Shown: piece by piece, positions 1 through 5,122 of the stretch
Position numbering within the stretch: position 1 is the first letter of the stretch
Layout: every line of letters begins with the position of its first letter
The notes under the pieces: generated by a model
What the model saw: the letters and a program-made list of their open reading frames with translations, nothing else
Told to the model about the DNA's origin: nothing
The model's database searches: none
Source of the DNA: an uncultured Tissierellia bacterium
GTDB lineage: Bacteria > Bacillota > Clostridia > Tissierellales > Peptoniphilaceae
Reading direction: 5' to 3'
Assembly: GCA_902489375.1 (NCBI GenBank)
Contig: CABTZP010000092.1
Coordinates: forward strand, 1-5,122
Length of the DNA stretch: 5,122 bases
Translations under genes and position numbers: made by a program

Positions 1-746
1 CCACCGGAGGCGCCGGGGACTTTTCGGATTTCTTTCATCTCATTTTTGACCAGGGCTTCGGTCAGGAAGGCGGGCAGGCAGGCCGTGTCCACTTTGGGGG
101 AACCGGCGCCTCCCCGGGCAAAGGATCCGCCAATCCCTTCTCCGGCTTCAGCTCTGGCTTTAGCGGAAAGGGCGGCTTTCGCGATCTTTTCGGACAGGGG
201 CAGGGCTTTAGCGGATTTCGTTCCGCCGGCCGGCCCAATGAGAAGAAAAGCGCCCCAGCCTACCAGTCCGACCTCAATATTAGCCTGAAAGAAGGCTATG
301 AAGGCGGACAAAGAACCGTTCAATATCAGGTTGAAGGAAAGACCAAAGAAGTTCTTGTCAAGTGGCCGGCCGGAATCAAGGACGGGCAAAAGATCAGGGT
401 GCGAGGCGATAAGTTTGGCTTAAAAGGGGATCTTTTCGTGAAGATCCACCTGATCACCATGGAAAAGCTCGATGGCCTGGACATCATCCGGGATCTTTCC
501 CTCACCCCCTGGGAAGCCTACTTTGGGAAGAAAAAGCAGATTCCGACCCTGGACGGCCTTGTGAGCATTCATGTTCCCGGCCGTTCCCAAAGCGGAAGAA
601 AAATCCGCCTTCAGGGCAAGGGATACCGGGACCGGGAAGGGAAGCGGGGAGACCTTTATTTAAAAATCGCCATCAACAATCCCCAAAAGCTTACCCCGCA
701 GCAAGAAGACCTTTACCGAGAGCTGGAAAAACACGCGCACGAATAA
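1..746 (+). CDS. DnaJ-family co-chaperone, type B (CbpA-like), 5'-truncated by window edge
   Basis: The reading frame is open from the window edge (first full codon at position 3) to TAA at 744-746, giving 247 visible residues; the N-terminal J domain with its HPD motif must lie upstream. Visible residues 1-77 are a Gly/Phe-rich linker that starts with GDFSDFF, typical of J proteins. Residues about 86-240 are the two beta-rich substrate-binding domains of the DnaJ C-terminus: PAGIKDGQKIRVRG (122-135), GDLFVKI (142-148), LTPWEAYFGKK (167-177), VPGRSQSGRKIRLQGKG (191-207) and GDLYLKI (216-222). No CxxCxGxG zinc-finger repeats occur, so this is type B like CbpA rather than canonical DnaJ. It should deliver unfolded clients to DnaK and stimulate its ATPase in the cytoplasm. 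It lies 44 nt upstream of clpB on the same strand, which supports a disaggregation operon. ATGs inside this frame, such as the one at 399, are internal codons, because homology runs well upstream of them. Confidence 0.93.
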   Translation, partial: TGGAGDFSDFFHLIFDQGFGQEGGQAGRVHFGGTGASPGKGSANPFSGFSSGFSGKGGFRDLFGQGQGFSGFRSAGRPNEKKSAPAYQSDLNISLKEGYEGGQRTVQYQVEGKTKEVLVKWPAGIKDGQKIRVRGDKFGLKGDLFVKIHLITMEKLDGLDIIRDLSLTPWEAYFGKKKQIPTLDGLVSIHVPGRSQSGRKIRLQGKGYRDREGKRGDLYLKIAINNPQKLTPQQEDLYRELEKHAHE

Positions 747-749
747 AGC

Positions 750-773
750 ATCAGGCGGCTTCGGCCGCTTGAT
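750..773 (+). other. Intercistronic hairpin with UUCG tetraloop
   Basis: A 10-bp stem (750-759 with 764-773, one G-U pair) closes a UUCG loop on a C-G pair, a very stable RNA tetraloop. It begins 3 nt after the dnaJ-like stop and ends 5 nt before the clpB ribosome binding site. There is no T-run after it, so it is not a convincing full terminator. A role in mRNA 3'-end protection, partial attenuation or tuning of clpB translation is inference. Confidence 0.7.
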
Positions 774-778
774 TTCAT

Positions 779-784
779 AAGGAG
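779..784 (+). promoter_or_regulatory. Ribosome binding site of clpB
   Basis: The sequence AAGGAG lies 6 nt before the ATG at 791. It fixes the clpB start, which also matches the usual family N-terminus (M-x-x-x-KFTQKS). No CIRCE-type inverted repeat is seen in the dnaJ-clpB gap, so heat-shock control, if present, would act upstream of the window. Confidence 0.85.
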
Positions 785-790
785 AAGAAA

Positions 791-3373
791 ATGAACAACG
801 AAAAATTCACCCAAAAAAGTTTGGAAGTCATTCAAAATGCCCAGGCCGCGGCGATTAAAAATGGCAATCCCGAGCTGACGGACCTCCATCTCCACCTGGC
901 CCTGACCATGGATTCCAAGGGCATGGTCGATCAGGTCCTTTCCGCCATGAATGTGCCCATCCGCCCCTATCAGGTGGATGTCGAAAGGGCCGTCGACAAC
1001 CTCCCCACCCAGGAAGGACAGGCTCAGGTCTATCCCAATGCCGTCTTTCAAAGGATCCTTTTAAAAGCGGAAGATGAAGCGAAGGCCCTGGGGGACGAAT
1101 ATCTTTCTGTCGAACACCTCTACCTTTCCCTATTAGGGGAAAGAAGGATTCCTTCCCAGGAAATCCTGAAAAAATACGGGATTAAAAAAGAAGACTTCAA
1201 GGCGCAGCTGCAAAAGATCCGCGGGTCGCGGAAGGTAACCTCGGATAATCCTGAAGAAACCGAAGATGTCCTCAAAAAATATGGGAAGGACCTGACCCAG
1301 GAGGCCCGGGAAGGCAAGGGCGATCCCATCATCGGAAGAGATGATGAAATTCGCGACCTGACCCGGATCCTCTGCCGGCGGACAAAAAATAATCCGGTCC
1401 TGATCGGCGACCCCGGCGTCGGAAAAACCGCCGTCGTCGAGGGGCTGGCCCAGCGGATCGTCAAAGGAGACGTCCCCTCCACCCTCAAAGACACCATGAT
1501 CTACGAGCTGGATCTGGGCCTTCTTCTTGCCGGCGCCAAGTACCGGGGTCAATTCGAAGAACGGCTGAAGGCGGTCCTTGAAGAAGTGGAAAAATCTCAG
1601 GGACAGATCATCATGTTCGTCGATGAGCTTCACCTGATCGTTGGCGCCGGCCGGACCGATGGGGCTATGGACGCCTCGAACCTCATGAAGCCAGCCCTTT
1701 CCCGGGGAAAAATCCGCCTGATCGGGGCTACCACCCTAAACGAATACAAAAAATACATCGAAAAGGACGGGGCTCTGGAGCGCCGATTCCAGAAGATCAT
1801 GGTGGAGGAACCTTCAGTGGAAGATACCGTCTCCATCCTCCGGGGCATCAAAGGCCGGTACGAAATGCACCATAAGCTGCGGATCTCGGACTCCGCCGTC
1901 GTCGCCGCCGCCACCCTCTCTGACCGCTATATCACGGACCGTTTTCTCCCGGATAAGGCCATCGACCTGATGGACGAAGCCGCGGCCATGGTCCGGACAG
2001 ATCTGGACTCCATGCCGCAGGAGCTGGATGAGGACCGCCGCAGGATCCTCCAGGCTGAAATTGAACGGGTCGCCCTCCAGAAAGAGACTGATGAGAAGTC
2101 CAAACGCCGGCTCGAAGACCTGGAAAAGGAGATTGCCGCCCTCAAAGAATCCTATGACCAGGGATTTTTGGAATGGGAAAAATCCAAGAAAGTCCTGGAA
2201 GATCAGACCCGGATAAAAAGGGAAATCGAATCGGTAAGCCATCAGATCGAAGAAGCCGAGCGTTCCTATGACTATGCCCGAGCTTCGGAGCTTCGCTATG
2301 GAAAGCTTGCTCAGCTGCAAAAGGAGCTTGAGGAATCCGAGATGAAGGGGGAGGAGGACCAGTCCCAAATCAAAGAAGAGGTGACCGATGAAGAGGTCGC
2401 CGAAGTCGTTGCGAAATGGACCGGCATTCCTGTGGCAAAGCTGGTCGTCAGCGAAAGGGCGAAAATCCTCCAGCTCCCGGAAATCCTGAAAAAGCGGGTC
2501 GTCGGACAGGATCAGGCTGTCCAGGCTGTCTCCGACGCCATTATCCGGGCGCGGTCCGGCCTCAAAGACCCCCAGCAGCCCATCGGCTCCTTCATTTTCC
2601 TGGGCCCCACCGGCGTTGGAAAAACGGAACTCGCCAAAGCCCTAACCGAAGCCCTCTTTGACAGCGAGAAGGCCATGGTCCGTATTGATATGTCGGAGTA
2701 CATGGAAAAGTATTCCGTCTCCCGCCTGATCGGTTCCGCTCCGGGATACGTGGGCTATGAAGAAGGAGGACAGCTTACCGAAGCCGTTCGCCGTCATCCC
2801 TATTCCGTCATCCTCTTTGATGAAATTGAAAAAGCCCATCCCGATGTTTTCAACATCCTCCTTCAGGTCCTCGATGACGGTCGTCTCACCGACAACCAGG
2901 GTCACACCGTCGACTTCAAAAACACGGTCATCATCATGACTTCAAACCTGGGCTCCGAGGCCATCCTGGATGGAATGAGCCCAGAAGGAGAAATTTCCGA
3001 ATCCGCCAAGGCCGAGGTCCAGTCCGCTTTACGAGCCGCCTTCCGCCCCGAATTCCTCAACCGAATTGATGACATCATCCTCTTTAAGGCCCTGGGCAAA
3101 ACCGAAATTGACCAGATCATTGACCATGAGCTCTCGAAGATCGCCGGCCGCCTTGAAGGCCGCGAAATCACCCTCACAACTGATGAAAAGGCCAAAAGCC
3201 ACATTCTGGACCAGGCTTACTCCCCGCAGTTCGGCGCCCGGCCCATCAAGCGCTTCCTCGAAAAGAATGTCCAAACCGCCCTCGGCCGAAGGCTCATCGA
3301 AGGTGCCATCGGCGACGGGGATCATGTCCTCATCACCGCCAATGATCAGGGCCTCCAGTTCGAGACTCGCTGA
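791..3373 (+). CDS. clpB: ATP-dependent protein disaggregase ClpB (Hsp100)
   Basis: The 860-residue product is full length for ClpB. Order of parts: Clp N-domain with two repeats (about 5-145); first AAA+ module with Walker A GDPGVGKT (206-213), pore-loop AGAKYRGQFEERLK (247-260, Tyr251), Walker B IIMFVDEL (273-280) and arginine fingers in LERRF (329-333); a long charged coiled-coil middle domain (about 405-525), the mark of ClpB that docks DnaK; and a second AAA+ module with Walker A GPTGVGKT (605-612), pore-loop GYVGYEEGG (652-660), Walker B VILFDEIEKA (673-682), sensor Asn719, arginine finger Arg758 (FLNRID) and sensor-2 GARPIKR (815-821). No ClpP-docking loop was recognised, consistent with a disaggregase rather than a protease subunit. 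As a hexamer it threads aggregated proteins through its pore and hands them to DnaK with a J protein, plausibly the one encoded just upstream. All catalytic motifs look intact. Confidence 0.98.
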   Translation: MNNEKFTQKSLEVIQNAQAAAIKNGNPELTDLHLHLALTMDSKGMVDQVLSAMNVPIRPYQVDVERAVDNLPTQEGQAQVYPNAVFQRILLKAEDEAKALGDEYLSVEHLYLSLLGERRIPSQEILKKYGIKKEDFKAQLQKIRGSRKVTSDNPEETEDVLKKYGKDLTQEAREGKGDPIIGRDDEIRDLTRILCRRTKNNPVLIGDPGVGKTAVVEGLAQRIVKGDVPSTLKDTMIYELDLGLLLAGAKYRGQFEERLKAVLEEVEKSQGQIIMFVDELHLIVGAGRTDGAMDASNLMKPALSRGKIRLIGATTLNEYKKYIEKDGALERRFQKIMVEEPSVEDTVSILRGIKGRYEMHHKLRISDSAVVAAATLSDRYITDRFLPDKAIDLMDEAAAMVRTDLDSMPQELDEDRRRILQAEIERVALQKETDEKSKRRLEDLEKEIAALKESYDQGFLEWEKSKKVLEDQTRIKREIESVSHQIEEAERSYDYARASELRYGKLAQLQKELEESEMKGEEDQSQIKEEVTDEEVAEVVAKWTGIPVAKLVVSERAKILQLPEILKKRVVGQDQAVQAVSDAIIRARSGLKDPQQPIGSFIFLGPTGVGKTELAKALTEALFDSEKAMVRIDMSEYMEKYSVSRLIGSAPGYVGYEEGGQLTEAVRRHPYSVILFDEIEKAHPDVFNILLQVLDDGRLTDNQGHTVDFKNTVIIMTSNLGSEAILDGMSPEGEISESAKAEVQSALRAAFRPEFLNRIDDIILFKALGKTEIDQIIDHELSKIAGRLEGREITLTTDEKAKSHILDQAYSPQFGARPIKRFLEKNVQTALGRRLIEGAIGDGDHVLITANDQGLQFETR

Positions 3374-3388
3374 TGCTGGACCAGGACC

Positions 3389-3403
3389 CGGCGCGTCGCG
3401 CCG
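3389..3403 (+). other. Short GC hairpin after clpB
   Basis: A 6-bp all-GC stem (3389-3394 with 3398-3403) with a 3-nt loop is followed by ATTTTG, 15 nt after the clpB stop. It could be a weak intrinsic terminator or a pause site. The T-run has only four bases, so the larger structure at 3446-3559 is the better candidate for the real end of the transcript. Confidence 0.35.
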
Positions 3404-3445
3404 ATTTTGACCGGGAGCAAGCCGCCGACGGCCATATCTCAAGCT

Positions 3446-3559
3446 AAAAATCCGCCCTCGTCCCTGACCAAAGCCTGAAAAGACCATTTAGTCAGGAGCA
3501 CCGCCTCCTGACTAAAGCTGGAAAAGGCTGCCTGGTCAGGGCCGGGGGCGGTATTTTTT
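3446..3559. terminator. Large bidirectional terminator-like stem-loop between convergent genes
   Basis: The outer arms 3446-3470 and 3533-3559 pair over about 24 positions with one mismatch (T3461/C3542), one bulge (T3552) and one G-T pair. AAAAA at the left base pairs with part of the T6 run at 3554-3559, so the element can terminate transcription of clpB from the left and of the minus-strand genes from the right. A second short stem (3472-3475 with 3526-3529) and a perfect 12-bp hairpin (3487-3498 with 3505-3516, 6-nt loop) sit inside it. It is much larger than an ordinary terminator, so it might also be a member of a dispersed palindromic repeat family. Confidence 0.75.
3463..3540 (+). repeat. 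Two diverged 34-nt direct repeats, each self-complementary
   Basis: Unit 1 is 3463-3496 and unit 2 is 3507-3540, separated by 10 nt. They have equal length and agree at 25 of 34 positions by my hand alignment; eight of the nine differences are transitions. Each unit begins with CCTGAC and ends with GTCAGG, so each could form its own hairpin, or the inner and outer arms can pair as in the large stem-loop that contains them. Confidence 0.7.
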
Positions 3560-3604
3560 GACATAAAATTAACGAAAAAGGGCCTCCGCAACGCTTTATT
3601 TTAT

Positions 3605-3632
3605 AAGGAGCCGCCCGTGGGCGGCATTCCTT
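3605..3632 (-). terminator. Hairpin abutting the stop of the minus-strand gene
   Basis: A stem of AAGGA plus GCCGCC (3605-3615) pairs with GGCGGC and TCCTT (3620-3625, 3628-3632), with a 2-nt bulge. It starts right beside the TAG of the gene at 3633. Read on the minus strand it is followed by an AT-rich stretch without a clean U-run, so termination here is probably weak and backed up by the large stem-loop beyond it. Confidence 0.45.
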
Positions 3633-4382
3633 CTATGCAAGCCCTTTTAAATGTTCGAGTTTTCGATCGACAATTTCCTTGATCGACGCCGTGGTCAGGG
3701 GCGAATTTTTGTATTCAAAGCTGGTGATTAAATTAAACCCGGCAACGATCCCATTCGCAGCGTAAACATTGATCGCGTTCCACGCCTGAGCCTGACCATC
3801 CCGATCATCCATCCGCCCAAAATGTTGCCAGTAAATTCTTCCGCCATCGTCCGGATCGGAAATGCTGAAGCTCGGATAAACTTCCCGGCCATTTTTCAGC
3901 ATAAGCACTTGTTCATAAGAATAGGGAATTTTTTCTTTGTATAAAACATTGGCGATCAGCATTTCCCCTTCCGAACGCACCCGTTCCCCACGGTCCGTCC
4001 GATAGGACGCCTTCCTTAAAGAGAAAGGACCAAGCTCAAGAATTTGTTTTGGAATAAAATCCATTCCGATCGCGTACCGAAGGGGATTTCTCTTCACCCA
4101 AACAAGCCGATCATAAGGAAATCGCCGGTCATCCTTCTTAGGCAAAGAAAGCTCATCCTGGCCATAGCCCGGATAATAGCCATTCTTCACAAGTTGTTCT
4201 TCTTTCATCTCTTTTTTTTCAAATTGTTTCGTAAGCGGATTTTTTTTCAGCGTATCGTATTCATCCTTTCCCTTCGGCTTCGAATGGCAGAGAATATCCC
4301 CTTGCTTTACCATTTTGTGAGCCTGGATTTGCTTTACGTCCCTCTTACAGAGGTCCAGGGACTCCGCCATTTTTTTGTCCAT
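3633..4382 (-). CDS. Uncharacterised protein with C-terminal PD-(D/E)XK nuclease-like domain
   Basis: The product has 249 residues. The start is secure: AGGAGGTGG lies 7 nt before the ATG. Residues 1-70 are Lys/Glu-rich and resemble part of the upstream neighbour (DEYDTLKKNPLTKQFEKKEMKEEQLV, 40-65). The C-terminal part (about 128-249) runs YRTDRGERVRSEGEMLIANVLY, then EVYPSFSIS (167-175), IYWQHFGRMDD (183-193), NGIVAGFNLITSFE (210-223). This layout matches a PD-(D/E)XK nuclease-fold family that I recall as hypothetical proteins of gut Firmicutes, with Glu140 as the helix Glu. In that family I recall YPDF and WEHFG where this protein reads YPSF (Ser171) and WQHFG (Gln186), so catalysis is doubtful. 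No signal peptide or membrane segment is evident. It probably shares a transcript with the gene 29 nt upstream. Fold assignment is from memory of motifs, not a search. Confidence 0.75.
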   Translation of the reverse strand: MDKKMAESLDLCKRDVKQIQAHKMVKQGDILCHSKPKGKDEYDTLKKNPLTKQFEKKEMKEEQLVKNGYYPGYGQDELSLPKKDDRRFPYDRLVWVKRNPLRYAIGMDFIPKQILELGPFSLRKASYRTDRGERVRSEGEMLIANVLYKEKIPYSYEQVLMLKNGREVYPSFSISDPDDGGRIYWQHFGRMDDRDGQAQAWNAINVYAANGIVAGFNLITSFEYKNSPLTTASIKEIVDRKLEHLKGLA

Positions 4383-4386
4383 ATCA

Positions 4387-4395
4387 CCACCTCCT
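4387..4395 (-). promoter_or_regulatory. Strong Shine-Dalgarno of the nuclease-like gene
   Basis: On the minus strand this reads AGGAGGTGG, a near-perfect match to the 16S anti-Shine-Dalgarno, ending 4 nt before the ATG (core AGGAGG 7 nt away). It sets the start at 4382 and indicates independent, efficient translation rather than coupling to the upstream gene. Confidence 0.85.
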
Positions 4396-4411
4396 GTTTT
4401 ATCCTTTCTAA

Positions 4412-4891
4412 TTAAATTTCCTCAAAGGGGAACCTCTCCCAAAAAATGCTCCCATCAAAAATTCGATGGGACGACGAACCGCTCCGCATCCATTCCTCTA
4501 ATTTTTGCTTCCGAATCGGTAAAATCGGGTCAACCAGCGCCTGCCGCCCCGGTCTTAACGCGTAATATACATCTTCTATTCCATTATCCGGATAATGCTC
4601 ATTCAGCGCCGACATCAAATCAATCATTACGGCCAACTTCTTTTTTAATTCTTTTTCATAGTCCCCTTGGGCAATGGCCTTGGCCAGCCAAATTTGCTCC
4701 TTCCTTAAATAAGTCCTCTTGAATTCATGGGTTGAGGGATCCTTCTTTTTTGTATAATACTCAACATGATGATGTCTGGGCTGAATAAGAAGACGCTCCT
4801 TAAACATCGGCGTCTTGCGCTTCTCCAAGGTCTCCAGCGCACTTTCATAAAAGTTCAGATATTCGTTTAATATTCTTTTCATCCTGTCCAT
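4412..4891 (-). CDS. Uncharacterised protein, resembles N-terminal half of the nuclease-like family
   Basis: From ATG at 4891 the product has 159 residues; the frame also allows an earlier start at 4942 (176 residues), but no Shine-Dalgarno precedes that ATG, whereas GGGGGA lies 5 nt before 4891. The protein begins with a predicted amphipathic helix (MDRMKRILNEYLNFYESAL), followed by EYYTKKKDPSTHEFKRTYLRKEQIWLAKAIAQGDYEKEL, a helical stretch, and IEDVYYALRPGRQALVDPILP. I recall comparable segments at the N-terminus of longer Firmicute proteins that continue into a PD-(D/E)XK nuclease domain. Here the reading frame stops (TAA at 4412-4414) at about the point where that domain would start. The segment EYYTKKKDPSTHEFKRTYLRKEQ aligns with EYDTLKKNPLTKQFEKKEMKEEQ of the downstream gene, so the two look paralogous. 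There is no signal peptide or membrane helix. Function is unknown. It could be a truncated paralogue, one half of a split protein, or a partner subunit. Confidence 0.68.
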   Translation of the reverse strand: MDRMKRILNEYLNFYESALETLEKRKTPMFKERLLIQPRHHHVEYYTKKKDPSTHEFKRTYLRKEQIWLAKAIAQGDYEKELKKKLAVMIDLMSALNEHYPDNGIEDVYYALRPGRQALVDPILPIRKQKLEEWMRSGSSSHRIFDGSIFWERFPFEEI

Positions 4892-4896
4892 CGTTT

Positions 4897-4902
4897 TCCC
4901 CC
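4897..4902 (-). promoter_or_regulatory. Putative ribosome binding site deciding the start at 4891
   Basis: On the minus strand GGGGGA lies 5 nt before the ATG at 4889-4891. It is only a partial Shine-Dalgarno match, but it is better than anything before the alternative ATG at 4942. Confidence 0.4.
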
Positions 4903-5024
4903 ATGACCATAAAAGAGGTATTCGTCTGCTTTCCCTCATCATAACCGAAGAGAATGTCTTATTGCGTCCCGATCATCAGGGGCCCTGTATCAAATCATCT
5001 CATTTCAATAAATTTTAGAAGGAA

Positions 5025-5048
5025 CCCGCCCCCGGCCCTGGGGGCGGG
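5025..5048. other. GC-only hairpin near the right end
   Basis: A perfect 9-bp stem of C and G (5025-5033 with 5040-5048) with a 6-nt loop is followed by more G-runs up to 5055. There is no T-run next to it. It overlaps the 15-nt sequence shared with the large terminator near 3540. Its role is unknown. Confidence 0.5.
5026..5040 (-). repeat. 15-nt inverted copy of a sequence at 3537-3551
   Basis: The minus strand here reads CAGGGCCGGGGGCGG, identical to the plus strand at 3537-3551; the bases flanking it on both sides differ. The two copies bracket the two-gene minus-strand block in inverted orientation. The sequence is GC-rich and simple, so chance or shared terminator construction is possible. 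Confidence 0.5.
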
Positions 5049-5065
5049 GCGGGGGCGAGACCTCT

Positions 5066-5101
5066 AAAAACGGGCTTGCTTCCCCGCAAAGACCGTTTTT
5101 T
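5066..5101. terminator. Bidirectional intrinsic terminator
   Basis: AAAAACGG (5066-5073) pairs with CCGTTTTT (5093-5100), and an inner stem CTTGC with GCAA-G closes a TTCCCC loop. A T6 run (5096-5101) on one side and an A5 tract on the other allow it to work on both strands. It most likely insulates the minus-strand gene pair from a gene beyond the right edge, for example the end of a gene transcribed leftwards. Confidence 0.75.
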
Positions 5102-5122
5102 CAAAGAAAGCCCCCCCGGGGG

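Noticed and set aside
1130..1300. Internal start giving a short N-domain-less ClpB
   Set aside because: Such a form is known in E. coli, but I see no convincing Shine-Dalgarno plus start codon near the end of the N-domain here.
3029..3487. Long antisense frame across the 3' part of clpB and the spacer
   Set aside because: It is a shadow of the GC-rich clpB codons with no family resemblance and no plausible ribosome binding site.
3558..3563. Perfect TTGACA -35 box at the end of the large terminator
   Set aside because: No -10-like sequence lies 16-18 nt downstream, and no plus-strand gene follows; the match partly consists of the terminator T-run.
3604..3682. Tiny plus-strand ORF starting GTG at 3617 behind TAAGGAG
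   Set aside because: The Shine-Dalgarno-like bases form one arm of the hairpin at 3605-3632, the peptide would be about 21 residues and it runs antisense into the nuclease-like gene.
4938..4943. TATGAT on the minus strand as a -10 box for the two-gene block
   Set aside because: It is a 5/6 match and would fit the start at 4891, but no recognisable -35 box or extended -10 accompanies it, so I do not call a promoter.
5040..5057. G-quadruplex from the runs G5-C-G4-C-G5
   Set aside because: Only three runs of three or more G are close together; the fourth lies some 60 nt away, and the first two runs are already paired in the perfect hairpin at 5025-5048.

Overview
The window looks like a piece of a bacterial chromosome, most likely from an anaerobic member of the Firmicutes (Bacillota). 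The clues are strong Shine-Dalgarno sequences, the Firmicute-like N-terminus of ClpB, and a downstream gene family that I recall mainly from gut Firmicutes. The taxonomic guess rests on protein flavour and codon use only. The chaperone genes are moderately GC-rich. The two minus-strand genes are visibly more AT-rich, with many A/T homopolymers.

Left part (1-3373, plus strand): a two-gene protein-quality-control operon. A DnaJ-family co-chaperone of the zinc-finger-free type B (CbpA-like) enters from the left edge without its J domain, which lies outside the window. It is followed, after 44 nt, by a complete ClpB disaggregase. The gap carries a compact hairpin with a UUCG tetraloop directly after the dnaJ-like stop and just before the clpB ribosome binding site. 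The products should work together with DnaK to pull apart and refold aggregated proteins.

Middle (3374-3632): a convergent intergenic region rich in structure. It holds a small GC hairpin, a very large stem-loop with an A-tract and a T-tract that looks like a bidirectional terminator, and a third hairpin abutting the stop codon of the minus-strand gene. The large stem-loop is built from two diverged direct copies of a 34-nt self-complementary unit, so it has two alternative folds.

Right part (3633-4891, minus strand): two consecutive genes of unknown function. The downstream one (3633-4382) has a C-terminal domain resembling the PD-(D/E)XK nuclease fold, but two positions that I recall as acidic in the family read Ser and Gln. 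The upstream one (4412-4891) resembles the N-terminal half of the same kind of protein and stops before any nuclease domain, so the pair may be a split or duplicated paralogue set. Their sequence is partly alignable by eye.

Far right (4892-5122): non-coding, with a GC-rich hairpin and a clean bidirectional intrinsic terminator. A 15-nt sequence from the large middle stem-loop recurs here in inverted orientation, so the two-gene block is bracketed by inverted GC-rich copies. I saw no tRNA, rRNA, CRISPR array, transposase or insertion sequence.
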